Of a stretch of 7,501 nucleotides of DNA, positions 1 through 6,108 are shown in pieces. A program made the position numbers and the translations under genes. The first letter of the stretch is position 1. Each line of letters opens with the position of its first letter. Where the stretch lies: the NCBI GenBank assembly GCA_020859645.1, contig JAJBVU010000083.1, positions 1-7,501 of the forward strand, in the 5' to 3' direction. Source of the DNA: Eubacterium sp. GTDB lineage: Bacteria > Bacillota > Clostridia > Lachnospirales > CAG-274. The notes under the pieces were generated by a model. The model made no database searches, had not been told where the DNA came from, and saw only the letters and a program-made list of their open reading frames with translations.

Positions 1-55
1 CGAACTGTAGTAGTTTTGCAACCGTTTTTTTGTCCAACTTTTTGGGGTCAGTACA
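1..55. mobile_element. Terminal end of an IS3-family insertion sequence (partial, runs off left edge)
   Basis: The plus strand from 31 to 55 begins TGTCCAAC and finishes TTTTTGGGGTCAGTACA. Read on the minus strand this starts TGTACTGACCCC followed by AAAAAGTTGG. From memory, this matches the terminal inverted repeats of IS3-family elements of the IS150 type common in Bacillota, which begin TG and end CA. The element boundary is therefore placed at base 55. Only this end is in the window, so the transposase genes, the other repeat and any 3-4 bp target duplication cannot be seen. Whether this is the left or right end is undetermined: a TAG at 8-10 could close a rightward transposase frame, but too little is present to say. 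It lies 21 bases beyond the hrb stop codon. Confidence 0.6.
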
Positions 56-76
56 CCCGTGACGGTTATTGTTTAT

Positions 77-682
77 TTATATTTTTTCAAAGTCCTCTGC
101 GCCATGCTTGCAGATCGGGCAGACAAAGTCGGCAGGAAGCTCGTCCCCTTCATAAACATATCCGCAGATTTTACACCTGTAGCCCTTTTTCTTTTCATTA
201 ACAGGGGGCTTTTCCTTTATATTTTTGTGATAGTAGTCATAGGTGGCTGTAGGAATATCCGAAAGAACCTCCCCGTCCGTTACGTCGGCTATAAACATTG
301 TGTGAGTACCGAGGTCAATTTCTCTTTCAACCTTTCCGCTTAAATAGGCGTTTGTATTTTCAGTAACATAAATTATGCCGTTTAAAGCACGAAGCCAGCC
401 GTCGAAGCCTTCAAGCTTGTCTGTATTTAAGCCGCTTGAGAAGCCGAAACGTTTGAAAAGAGAAAAATCTGCCTTTTCTGAAATAACGGAAATGTTAAAA
501 GCTCCCGTATTTTTAATCATTTGGTGAGTGTAGTTGTTTTTGTTTACGGTTACGGCAATTCGATTGGGAGAGCTTGTAACTTGAATTGCAGTGTTAATAA
601 TACAGGCGTTATCCTTATTTTCATCTCTTGCACTTAAAACGTAAAGACCGTAGCCGAGCTTATACATAGCGCTGCCGTTCAT
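77..682 (-). CDS. hrb: High-molecular-weight rubredoxin: flavin reductase domain fused to a C-terminal rubredoxin
   Basis: The protein has 201 residues. Residues 1 to about 152 form a flavin reductase-like split-barrel FMN-binding domain (YKLGYGLYVLSA near the N-terminus, then INTAIQVTSSP). After a short lysine/proline linker comes a rubredoxin module with iron-ligand pairs Cys170/Cys173 (CKICGY) and Cys188/Cys191 (CPIC). In Moorella thermoacetica the homologous Hrb is a cytoplasmic NADH-dependent electron carrier to the flavodiiron protein FprA, which reduces NO or O2; the same role is inferred here, but no FprA gene is in the window. The rubredoxin is short, with 14 residues between the Cys pairs against roughly 29 in free rubredoxin. 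The start at 682 is chosen because AGAGGAGGT lies 6 bases upstream; the ATG at 703 has no such site. It lies downstream of hpf in the same orientation and no clear promoter of its own was found. Confidence 0.88.
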   Translation of the reverse strand: MNGSAMYKLGYGLYVLSARDENKDNACIINTAIQVTSSPNRIAVTVNKNNYTHQMIKNTGAFNISVISEKADFSLFKRFGFSSGLNTDKLEGFDGWLRALNGIIYVTENTNAYLSGKVEREIDLGTHTMFIADVTDGEVLSDIPTATYDYYHKNIKEKPPVNEKKKGYRCKICGYVYEGDELPADFVCPICKHGAEDFEKI

Positions 683-688
683 AATATT

Positions 689-697
689 ACCTCCTCT
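689..697 (-). promoter_or_regulatory. Ribosome binding site fixing the hrb start
   Basis: AGAGGAGGT on the minus strand lies 6 bases before the ATG at 682. It sits inside the 7-codon extension that would arise from the upstream ATG at 703, so the upstream ATG is unlikely to be the start. Confidence 0.85.
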
Positions 698-721
698 TAT
701 CATTTTTAGAAATAATGCGTC

Positions 722-764
722 GAGGGGACAGCCGCCTGAACAACTGTCGGCGTGCTGCCCCCTC
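722..764 (-). other. Strong RNA hairpin between hpf and hrb
   Basis: On the minus-strand transcript GAGGGGGCAGC (764-754) pairs with GCTGTCCCCTC (732-722), giving 11 pairs including one G-U. After a single bulged A, CGCC (752-749) pairs with GGCG (736-733). The loop is 12 bases. The wobble position is a mismatch (A-C) on the plus strand, so the fold suits leftward RNA. It follows the hpf stop by about 30 bases and ends about 25 bases before the hrb ribosome binding site. No clear U-run follows, so it is not a textbook terminator. It may be a weak terminator, a processing or stability element, or a degenerate palindromic repeat. Confidence 0.6.
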
Positions 765-793
765 TATACACTGTGAATTATTTTAAAATTTAT

Positions 794-1330
794 TTATTTC
801 TGAGGTTCAAGAAGCCCGTAGGTTCCGTCATCTCTCTTATATACAAGACAGGTTTCTCCTGTTGACTCATTTATAAACATATAGAAAGTATGCCCCAAAA
901 GACCCATTTCCATAACTGCCTCTTCGGGATCCATAGGCTTAATTGGGAAGGTTTTAACCTTCGAAATTCTTGCACTTTCGTCAACAGCTGCTTCCTCACC
1001 CTGAACAAGCCCAAGCTCTTCGGCAAAGCTGCCGCCTTTTTTAGCTCTGTCTTTAAGTCTGCCTTTATATCTTTTAAGCTGTCTTTCAAGCTTGTCAACA
1101 ACAAGGTCAACTGCCGCATACATATCCGGATCCGAAACCTCTGCTCTTAAAATTCTCTTATAGAGAGGAATTGTAATTTCAAGCTTGCTGACGCCCTTTG
1201 TGTTTGAAGCCGCTACATTAACAACGGTATCTTCGGGCAGAAGCTTTTCAAGCTTGCCTACCTTGGCTTCAACCTTTTCTTTAATAGTATCCCATATTGT
1301 AATATTCTTGCCGATAAACTTAAAACGCAT
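794..1330 (-). CDS. hpf: Ribosome hibernation promoting factor, long form
   Basis: The product has 178 residues, the usual length of the long HPF of Gram-positive bacteria. Residues 1 to about 97 form the RaiA/YfiA-type beta-alpha fold (MRFKFIGKNI at the start, SDPDMYAAVDLVVDKLERQL in the middle) that binds the 30S decoding region. A charged linker follows. Residues about 120-178 form the C-terminal dimerisation domain (KTFPIKPMDPEEAVMEMGLL, then GHTFYMFIN, ending YGLLEP). In this family the C-terminal domain dimerises so that 70S ribosomes pair into inactive 100S particles in stationary phase. The start is supported by AGGAG (1339-1343) 8 bases upstream. A 145-base gap separates it from the upstream gene and contains a sigma-H-like promoter, so it is probably transcribed on its own, perhaps with hrb behind it. 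Confidence 0.96.
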   Translation of the reverse strand: MRFKFIGKNITIWDTIKEKVEAKVGKLEKLLPEDTVVNVAASNTKGVSKLEITIPLYKRILRAEVSDPDMYAAVDLVVDKLERQLKRYKGRLKDRAKKGGSFAEELGLVQGEEAAVDESARISKVKTFPIKPMDPEEAVMEMGLLGHTFYMFINESTGETCLVYKRDDGTYGLLEPQK

Positions 1331-1402
1331 AAAATCAACTCCTGACGTATAAATTGGGGGTATGAAAAACCAATTTTCCTTTCATATCCTTCTGATTATA
1401 AT

Positions 1403-1429
1403 ATTCGTCAAAAGTTATGGTTTTCCTCT
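1403..1429 (-). promoter_or_regulatory. Candidate sigma-H promoter of hpf
   Basis: The minus strand reads AGAGGAAAA (1429-1421), 11 bases of spacer, then GACGAAT (1409-1403). This fits the Bacillus sigma-H (Spo0H) consensus RnAGGAwWW, 11-12 bases, RnnGAAT at every defined position. Transcription would begin near 1396, giving a leader of about 65 bases before the hpf ATG. The B. subtilis homologue yvyD is known to be controlled by sigma-H and sigma-B, which supports the reading. A TATAAT at 1395-1400 follows directly and could be the -10 of an alternative sigma-A promoter, but no good -35 sits 17 bases before it. The assignment is by motif only. Confidence 0.55.
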
Positions 1430-1475
1430 TTTTAAAATTAAATTTTTGTGAAAATTTTACAATCAAATTTTAATT

Positions 1476-2192
1476 TCAATATATTGGGTTTACGCCGTCA
1501 TATCTGCCCTCAAAATATCTGTAGGCTTTGGCGGTATTTCTGTAATAGGGTCTGCGTGATAAGAAAATTTCCGTTAAAATAAGGCTTTCTATTGCCGCAC
1601 GCAGCAGCTCCTCTCTTGATTCACCTGCAAGAAGCTCATTATCGTCATTCATAATTTCGTCGTAGTCGTCCGACATTTTAACAGCCTTGTTATAAACCTC
1701 GGTTATCATTCTGTTTAAATTTTCTCTGTCGATTTCGTTATCTCTGACTGAGCCGCCGCTGTTTTCCCTTTTGGGTTGGTCGTAATCATAAAGGTCGCTG
1801 CCGGAATATTCTCTGTTGTTTAAAACATCCACAACAATAGGATATAAAAATGCGTTAATTCTGCCGAAAAGCTCATGCATAAGCCTAATGTCACGGCTGT
1901 AGGCTCCATCGAAGCTAACAGGTTCAAGCCTGCTTTTTTCTCCCTCGGGCGGCATTGGAACATTCGAATTTGGCACATAGCCCCCTAATCCGTTTGAAAC
2001 AGGGCTTTCCGCCTGTTCTTCCTTATAATATTGAAAATTGTCTGCTCCCCTTCTCAGGTCATCGCCTTGATTTGTCTCTGCGGCAAATGCCCTTACTCCG
2101 TAACCGGATTCCGGCTGAAGCTTGCCGTCCTTAAGCCAGTTTCTTATTTCGCTGTTTATATAATTTCTGTATCTTGCCCCTTTGTAATACAA
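1476..2192 (-). CDS. Uncharacterised clostridial protein, probably TTG start
   Basis: I do not recognise a named function. With the TTG start the protein has 238 residues, is soluble in appearance and has two parts. The N-terminal roughly 100 residues are basic then low-complexity (Gly, Pro, Asn, Glu rich, probably disordered). The C-terminal part looks helical: an ELFGRINAFLYPIVVDVL segment, then REYSGSDLYDYD, a DRENLNRMITEVYNKAV helix, an acidic stretch, and LRAAIESLILTEIFLSRRP near the end. This pattern (a Tyr-x-Gly-Ser-x-x-Tyr-Asp motif followed by two helices ending in E-I-x-x-R-R) resembles short uncharacterised proteins I recall from Clostridia; this is recollection, not a search result. 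The TTG at 2192 is preferred because GGAG (2204-2201) lies 8 bases upstream; the ATG at 2213 has no ribosome binding site and would add a spurious hydrophobic MLFGVIF leader. It follows comF by 73 bases and is probably the last gene of the recD2 operon. Confidence 0.75.
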   Translation of the reverse strand: MYYKGARYRNYINSEIRNWLKDGKLQPESGYGVRAFAAETNQGDDLRRGADNFQYYKEEQAESPVSNGLGGYVPNSNVPMPPEGEKSRLEPVSFDGAYSRDIRLMHELFGRINAFLYPIVVDVLNNREYSGSDLYDYDQPKRENSGGSVRDNEIDRENLNRMITEVYNKAVKMSDDYDEIMNDDNELLAGESREELLRAAIESLILTEIFLSRRPYYRNTAKAYRYFEGRYDGVNPIY

Positions 2193-2200
2193 AAAAATCA

Positions 2201-2204
2201 CTCC
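2201..2204 (-). promoter_or_regulatory. Ribosome binding site favouring the TTG start of the uncharacterised gene
   Basis: GGAG (read GGAGTGA on the minus strand) is spaced 8 bases from the TTG at 2192-2190. The competing ATG at 2213-2211 lies upstream of this site and is preceded only by A/T-rich sequence. Confidence 0.55.
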
Positions 2205-2265
2205 AAAAAGCATTTGTTAAAAATATATGCTTCTTGCAGCGATTTGTTGCAGTGACCGTCTGTCC

Positions 2266-2922
2266 CTATTTGCTGTCATTACGCAAAACAGTTTTTGCCG
2301 CCGTTATGTAAAATATGCTTTCCGCTCCGGCAGACATCAAGGTTTTCTTACATTCGTTTATTGTGCTTCCCGTTGTATAAATATCATCAATCAGAAGTAT
2401 TTTCTTATTGCCGACTGAGCCGGAAATTCCGAAGGCGCCCTTAATATTTTCGGCTCTTTTGTCTCTATCAAGCTTGTTTTGAGGGCGTGTTTCCTTAATT
2501 CTTACAAGCTCAGACCCTATGGGAATATTAAGGTATTTTCCCGCTTCCTTTGCCATAAGCTCCGCTTGATTATAACCCCTTGCTCTGAAGCCCTTTTTGC
2601 TTGCAGGCACCGGCAAAACCTCATCAAAATCAGCAGTCAGCCCCGATTTTTTAAAGGCTTCAGCCATAAGAAAGCCGAAAAGTGAGCAAAGCCCTGTTCT
2701 GCCGTCATATTTGAACTCAATAATGCGCTTTCTTATTTCTCCGCTGTAGGGAAAAAGAGAAATTCCATCACTGCCGCTTCTGAAAGGAAAGTCAGCTTTT
2801 TCAAGTCTTTGGTTACAGTCTCTGCAGAGAACATTTTCCGACCCGAACTCCAAAAGACCGCCGCAAAGTCCGCAGCTTTTTGGATAAATTATATCAAGAA
2901 TATTTTCGAAAAGCTTAATCAT
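2266..2922 (-). CDS. comF: ComF family phosphoribosyltransferase-like protein
   Basis: The protein has 218 residues, typical of ComFC/GntX-type proteins. A four-cysteine zinc motif sits at Cys17, Cys20 (CGLC) and Cys33, Cys36 (CRDC). Next come the family landmarks VLPVPAS with RARGYNQAE (residues 102-121), and TRPQNKLDRDKRAENIKGAF (145-164). Residues 175-187 are a PRPP-binding loop of the type I phosphoribosyltransferase fold, ILLIDDIYTTGST, with both acidic residues present. In B. subtilis ComFC is needed for DNA uptake during transformation, but homologues occur in many bacteria not known to be competent, so the role here is open. The ATG overlaps the recD2 stop codon as ATGA and is served by GGAG (2934-2931), 8 bases upstream inside recD2. 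This implies co-transcription and probably translational coupling. Confidence 0.93.
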   Translation of the reverse strand: MIKLFENILDIIYPKSCGLCGGLLEFGSENVLCRDCNQRLEKADFPFRSGSDGISLFPYSGEIRKRIIEFKYDGRTGLCSLFGFLMAEAFKKSGLTADFDEVLPVPASKKGFRARGYNQAELMAKEAGKYLNIPIGSELVRIKETRPQNKLDRDKRAENIKGAFGISGSVGNKKILLIDDIYTTGSTINECKKTLMSAGAESIFYITAAKTVLRNDSK

Positions 2923-5165
2923 AGAATTGTCTCCGCCATATCAGTCAGTCTGTCGCAAAGTGAAGAATATCTGTTAACCTCTTTATTGTTGTCAATCATT
3001 TTTTTGAGAATTGCCGGGTTGCCCACAATTACGCAAAGCTCTCTTGCCCTTGTGACGGCAGTGTAAAGAAGATTTCTTGAAAGAAGCGCCGCCGGGCCGT
3101 TAAATGCAGGGATTATAACCGCCTTATACTCACTGCCCTGTGACTTGTGAATAGTAACGGCATAGCTTAAATCAAGCTCGTCAAGCTGGGAAAAGTCATA
3201 TTTGACATATTTGTTTTCGTCAAAAACAACCTCTATAAATTCCTCTCCGCTTGAAATTCTTTTAATAATGCCCTCGTCGCCGTTAAAAACCCCTGTTCCC
3301 TCGGCTGTAACAACACCGTTTTCCATAATCTGCCAAATAATGTTGTAGTTATTTTTAATCTGCATAACCTTGTCGCCCTCTCTGAAAACAGTGTCCCTAT
3401 ATTCCTTCTCGGCTTTAAATGGGCTTTTGGGGTTAAAGGCGTTTTGCAGAACTATATTAAGATTGTTGACGCCTAAGGGATTTTTTCTCATAGGGGTCAA
3501 AACCTGAATGTCTTTAAGGGGGTCGCAGTTTAAAAATTTATAGAGCCTGTCCTTTGAAAGGCTGACGATTTCTCTAATAACGTCGTTTATGTCAAGGCGT
3601 TTGATGAAGAAAAAGTCATTGCTTTTTTTAGCCAGCTCAGGGTATTCGCCGTTATTGATTTTATGGGCATTAAGAACAATGTCGGACTGAGCCGCCTGTC
3701 TGAAAACCTCGCTAAGTCGGGCAACCTTCACACAGCCGGAGGAAATAATGTCCTTTAAAACACTTCCTGCCCCCACTGAAGGAAGCTGACAGGAGTCCCC
3801 TACCAAAATAAGTCTTGTTCCGTGGGCAACGGCTTTCAAAAGGCTGTAAAAAAGCATAAGGTCAATCATCGAGCATTCATCCACAATAACAACGTCAGCC
3901 TCAATGGGGTTGTCCTCGTCCTTTTCAAAGGTTTGGTGACGGCTGTTTTCGGCTAAAAAGCCCGTTCCCAAAAGCCTGTGGATCGTCTGGGCTTCAAGCC
4001 CTGTTGTTTCAGTCATTCTTTTGGCGGCTCTGCCTGTGGGGGCAGCCAAAACAATTTCGGCGTTTTCAGCCGAAAGAAGCTTTATTATAGCATTTATCGT
4101 GGTGGTTTTGCCTGTGCCGGGGCCGCCGGTAATGACGCAGACGCCGTTTTCCATAGCCGCCTGAACAGCCGCCTTTTGCTCCGGAGCAAGCTTAATTGAG
4201 CATTCCTTTTCAAGATATTTCATATCCTGCCAAAAGTCAAAGGGTATTTTCTCCGCTGTTTTGTCAAGCTCCAAAAGCTTTCTTGCGGCGTAGCTTTCGG
4301 CATAATAATATATATTCAGATAAACCCTTATTTTATCGTCCTTTTTTTCACAGAAAACCTTCTGTTCAGCTCCCATTTCGGCGGTTACGTCCTTAATAAG
4401 CTCTTCGGAAACGCCTATGACCGAGGAAGTGTTCCTCAAAAGGCTTTCCAAGGGCAGATAGGTATGACCGCTTTGAGAGGCAAGGTTTAAAACATATTTA
4501 ATTCCGGCTTTAATTCTGAAGGAGGAATCGGGCTCAACACCCATATTAAAGGCAATTGTGTCGGCGGTTTTAAAGCCTATTCCCTGAATTTCGTCCGCAA
4601 GGCGGTAGGGATTTTTTTCTACTATGTCAATGCTTTTTTCGCCGTATTTCTTGAATATTTTTAAGCCGTAAAGAGGGCTTATTCCGTATTTGTCAAGATA
4701 GACAATGACTCGTCTCAGCTCAGCCTGTTCGTGAAAAACCGCACCTACGGTCATAGCCTTTTCCTTGCTTATGCCCTTTACCTCCGCAAGCCTTAAGGGC
4801 TCTTCCTCTATTATTTTAAAGGTTTCATCGCCGAACATTTTGACAATCCGCTTCGCAAGCCCTGCTCCTATGCCCTTTATTAAGCCGCTGCCCAAATATT
4901 TTTCAATTCCTCTTTCGGTTTTTGGAAGGGTCTTTTCATAGGCACTGACGCTTAACTGTCTGCCGTAGGACGGGTGGTTTATAATGCTGCCGGTAACCCT
5001 TATGCTTTCGCCCTCGTGAATGTCGGGGAGAGTTCCCACGCATACAAGCTCGGCGTCAGCCCCTTCCCCCTCGTCATCGCTTAAAGCGAACACACAGTAG
5101 CCGTTTTCTTCATTGGCAAATATTATATTTTCCACAACACCCTCGGTTGTTAAAAGCTTTTCCAT
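2919..5165 (-). CDS. recD2: ATP-dependent 5'-3' DNA helicase RecD2 (YrrC type)
   Basis: The product has 748 residues, normal for RecD2 found outside a RecBCD complex. An N-terminal OB-like region (residues about 1-75) is followed by helix-hairpin-helix DNA-binding segments (SGLIKGIGAGLAKRI near 93-107, VKGISKEKA near 129, IQGIGFKTADTIA near 193-205). The superfamily 1B motor has Walker A GGPGTGKTTT at 347-356, motif Ia LAAPTGRAAKRM at 373-384, Walker B VDECSM at 428-433, motif III LVGDSCQLPSVGAG at 454-467, motif IV EVFRQA at 486-491, motif V YAVTIHKSQGSEY at 668-680 and motif VI LLYTAVTRARE near 699-709. All look intact. RecD2 acts in recombinational repair and replication-fork maintenance. 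A GTG at 5174 opens the frame three codons earlier, but AAGG lies 10 bases before the ATG at 5165 and only one base before the GTG, so the ATG is preferred. It heads the likely operon recD2-comF-uncharacterised gene; no convincing leftward promoter was identified. Confidence 0.96.
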   Translation of the reverse strand: MEKLLTTEGVVENIIFANEENGYCVFALSDDEGEGADAELVCVGTLPDIHEGESIRVTGSIINHPSYGRQLSVSAYEKTLPKTERGIEKYLGSGLIKGIGAGLAKRIVKMFGDETFKIIEEEPLRLAEVKGISKEKAMTVGAVFHEQAELRRVIVYLDKYGISPLYGLKIFKKYGEKSIDIVEKNPYRLADEIQGIGFKTADTIAFNMGVEPDSSFRIKAGIKYVLNLASQSGHTYLPLESLLRNTSSVIGVSEELIKDVTAEMGAEQKVFCEKKDDKIRVYLNIYYYAESYAARKLLELDKTAEKIPFDFWQDMKYLEKECSIKLAPEQKAAVQAAMENGVCVITGGPGTGKTTTINAIIKLLSAENAEIVLAAPTGRAAKRMTETTGLEAQTIHRLLGTGFLAENSRHQTFEKDEDNPIEADVVIVDECSMIDLMLFYSLLKAVAHGTRLILVGDSCQLPSVGAGSVLKDIISSGCVKVARLSEVFRQAAQSDIVLNAHKINNGEYPELAKKSNDFFFIKRLDINDVIREIVSLSKDRLYKFLNCDPLKDIQVLTPMRKNPLGVNNLNIVLQNAFNPKSPFKAEKEYRDTVFREGDKVMQIKNNYNIIWQIMENGVVTAEGTGVFNGDEGIIKRISSGEEFIEVVFDENKYVKYDFSQLDELDLSYAVTIHKSQGSEYKAVIIPAFNGPAALLSRNLLYTAVTRARELCVIVGNPAILKKMIDNNKEVNRYSSLCDRLTDMAETIL

Positions 5166-5199
5166 AATAATCACGCCTTGTAAATTGTTTTATGCAATA

Positions 5200-5229
5200 T
5201 TGACATTGATAAGTCTTATAGTATATAAT
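5200..5229 (+). promoter_or_regulatory. Near-consensus sigma-A promoter of the ThrE-type exporter genes
   Basis: A perfect TTGACA (5200-5205) and a perfect TATAAT (5224-5229) are separated by 18 bases. Transcription should begin near 5236, leaving a leader of about 100 bases that includes the palindromic repeat at 5261-5303. It lies in the divergent intergenic region between recD2 and the exporter genes. Confidence 0.8.
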
Positions 5230-5260
5230 AAATATAGTAAAATATACAGACAGATTTACA

Positions 5261-5303
5261 CCTCTCAGCCGCCTACGGCGGCAGCTCCCCTCAAGGGGAG
5301 CCT
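5261..5303 (+). repeat. Double-hairpin palindromic repeat (REP/MITE-like) in the exporter leader
   Basis: Two adjacent perfect hairpins are present. The first is GCCGCC-TAC-GGCGGC at 5268-5282. The second is GCTCCCC-TCAA-GGGGAGC at 5284-5301. They are flanked by CCTCTCA on the left and CCTTT on the right. The block is much more GC-rich than the A/T-rich sequence around it. Elements beginning CCTCTCAGNCGC and ending in a CCCC...GGGG hairpin are, from memory, dispersed in many copies in gut clostridial genomes. It falls between the promoter and the ribosome binding site, so it is transcribed. It could insulate or attenuate, but no U-run follows it. Confidence 0.7.
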
Positions 5304-5337
5304 TTATCCAACTACCAAAAATATGAAGGAGGAAGCC

Positions 5338-6108
5338 ATGCAAAATCTTTCCGAACATGAAATATTAAACATCTCCGTCAGGGCAGGAGAGGTTCTTTTA
5401 AAATCAACGGCGGAAACCTACAGAGTTGAGGAAACCTGCCGGTTAATCTGCAAAAAAGAGGGTCTTGCCAATGCCGAAGCCTTTGTTCTGCCAACGGTAA
5501 TAATTCTGACCTCAAACACAAAGGGTGAGCAGACAAAGATTAAAAAGACAAGGGACCGCCAAATCAACATAACCAATATGTGTAAAATTAACACATTTAC
5601 AAAAAATCTCGAACAGGATGAACGCCCTTACACCGATATTATGGAGTATTTAAAGGCAATTCCCCAAAAGAAGCCCTACCCCGACTGGCTTTATTTTGTT
5701 ATGTGCGGAGGTGTCAGTGCAGGCTTCGCCGCCCTTGCCGGAGCCACATTCTATGATTTTATTGCCGCCTTTGTCTGCGGTCTGCTTTCAGGGGCTGCGG
5801 CGGTTTTAATTAAAAACCTTCCTGCAAAGGTGTTTTTAAAAAGCTTTTTGGCAGGCTTAATAACCGGCGCAATAGCCGTTATTGCAAGCAATTTATCGGA
5901 CAAAATATTCTTTGAGCCTATTATTGTAGGGGGTATGAAGCCCTTTTTCCCCGGGATTGCCATTCTGCTTTGCTTAAGAGACTTTTTGGCAGGCAACCTG
6001 TCCGCCGGAACATCACGCCTTGCGGAATCCCTTCTTGTAGGGGGAAGTTTGGCTGTAGGGGTAGCCCTTGTTTTGGAGATTTATTTAATGTTAGGAGGCT
6101 TGGTATAA
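5338..6108 (+). CDS. ThrE/YjjP-type exporter subunit, N-terminal half
   Basis: The protein has 256 residues. Residues 1 to about 115 are soluble and contain the family signature GEVLLKSTAETYRVEETCR (17-35). About five membrane segments follow (near 118-136, 139-157, 168-184, 197-213 and 231-252). The conserved PGIAILLCLRDFLAGNLSAG lies at 205-224 and ARLAE-like SRLAESLLVGG after it. This is the ThrE N-terminal domain (DUF1212), fused to its partner in Corynebacterium ThrE, a threonine/serine exporter, but separate in E. coli YjjP, which with YjjB was reported to export succinate. The substrate here cannot be told from sequence. The start at 5338 has AAGGAGG (5326-5332) 5 bases upstream. The frame stays open leftward to 5113, but that part overlaps recD2 and the promoter. 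An in-frame ATG at 5323 lacks a ribosome binding site. The next gene begins immediately after its stop. Confidence 0.9.
   Translation: MQNLSEHEILNISVRAGEVLLKSTAETYRVEETCRLICKKEGLANAEAFVLPTVIILTSNTKGEQTKIKKTRDRQINITNMCKINTFTKNLEQDERPYTDIMEYLKAIPQKKPYPDWLYFVMCGGVSAGFAALAGATFYDFIAAFVCGLLSGAAAVLIKNLPAKVFLKSFLAGLITGAIAVIASNLSDKIFFEPIIVGGMKPFFPGIAILLCLRDFLAGNLSAGTSRLAESLLVGGSLAVGVALVLEIYLMLGGLV

Noticed and set aside
683..703. Earlier ATG for hrb at 703
   Set aside because: It would place the AGAGGAGGT ribosome binding site inside the coding region, and the extra residues MIRGGNI simply translate that site.
722..764. Intrinsic terminator of hpf
   Set aside because: The stem is strong but the leftward sequence after it is mixed rather than a run of U, so I list it as a hairpin of unknown role.
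1386..1409. TTGACG (1409-1404) taken together with TATAAT (1400-1395) as a sigma-A promoter for hpf
   Set aside because: The two hexamers are only a few bases apart, far too close. Using TTGACG with a 17-base spacer gives GATATG as -10, which is weak. The sigma-H reading of the same region fits better.
2193..2213. ATG start at 2213 giving a hydrophobic leader (MLFGVIFLYY) that could be read as a membrane anchor
   Set aside because: There is no ribosome binding site before it, and the extra codons are the translated ribosome binding site and spacer of the TTG start.
3978..4396. Plus-strand open frames opposite recD2, and similar frames opposite ftsY (6901-7453) and hpf (890-1150)
   Set aside because: They are antisense shadows of well-supported genes, lack ribosome binding sites of their own and give compositionally odd proteins with no recognisable motif.
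1476..5165. Possible novel defence island built from a helicase, a phosphoribosyltransferase-like protein and an unknown protein
   Set aside because: The helicase is a full-length canonical RecD2 with its usual N-terminal HhH region, the second gene is a standard ComF, and there is no nuclease, toxin, sensor or phage-related gene nearby.
5166..5260. Leftward promoter for recD2
   Set aside because: TATACT-like and TATAAG-like -10 sequences exist on the minus strand in this A/T-rich gap, but none has a credible -35 at the right distance.
5113..5337. Upstream in-frame extension of the YjjP-type gene, and the alternative ATG at 5323
   Set aside because: The extension overlaps the start of recD2, the TTGACA/TATAAT promoter and the palindromic repeat. 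The ATG at 5323 has no ribosome binding site, whereas AAGGAGG lies just before 5338.
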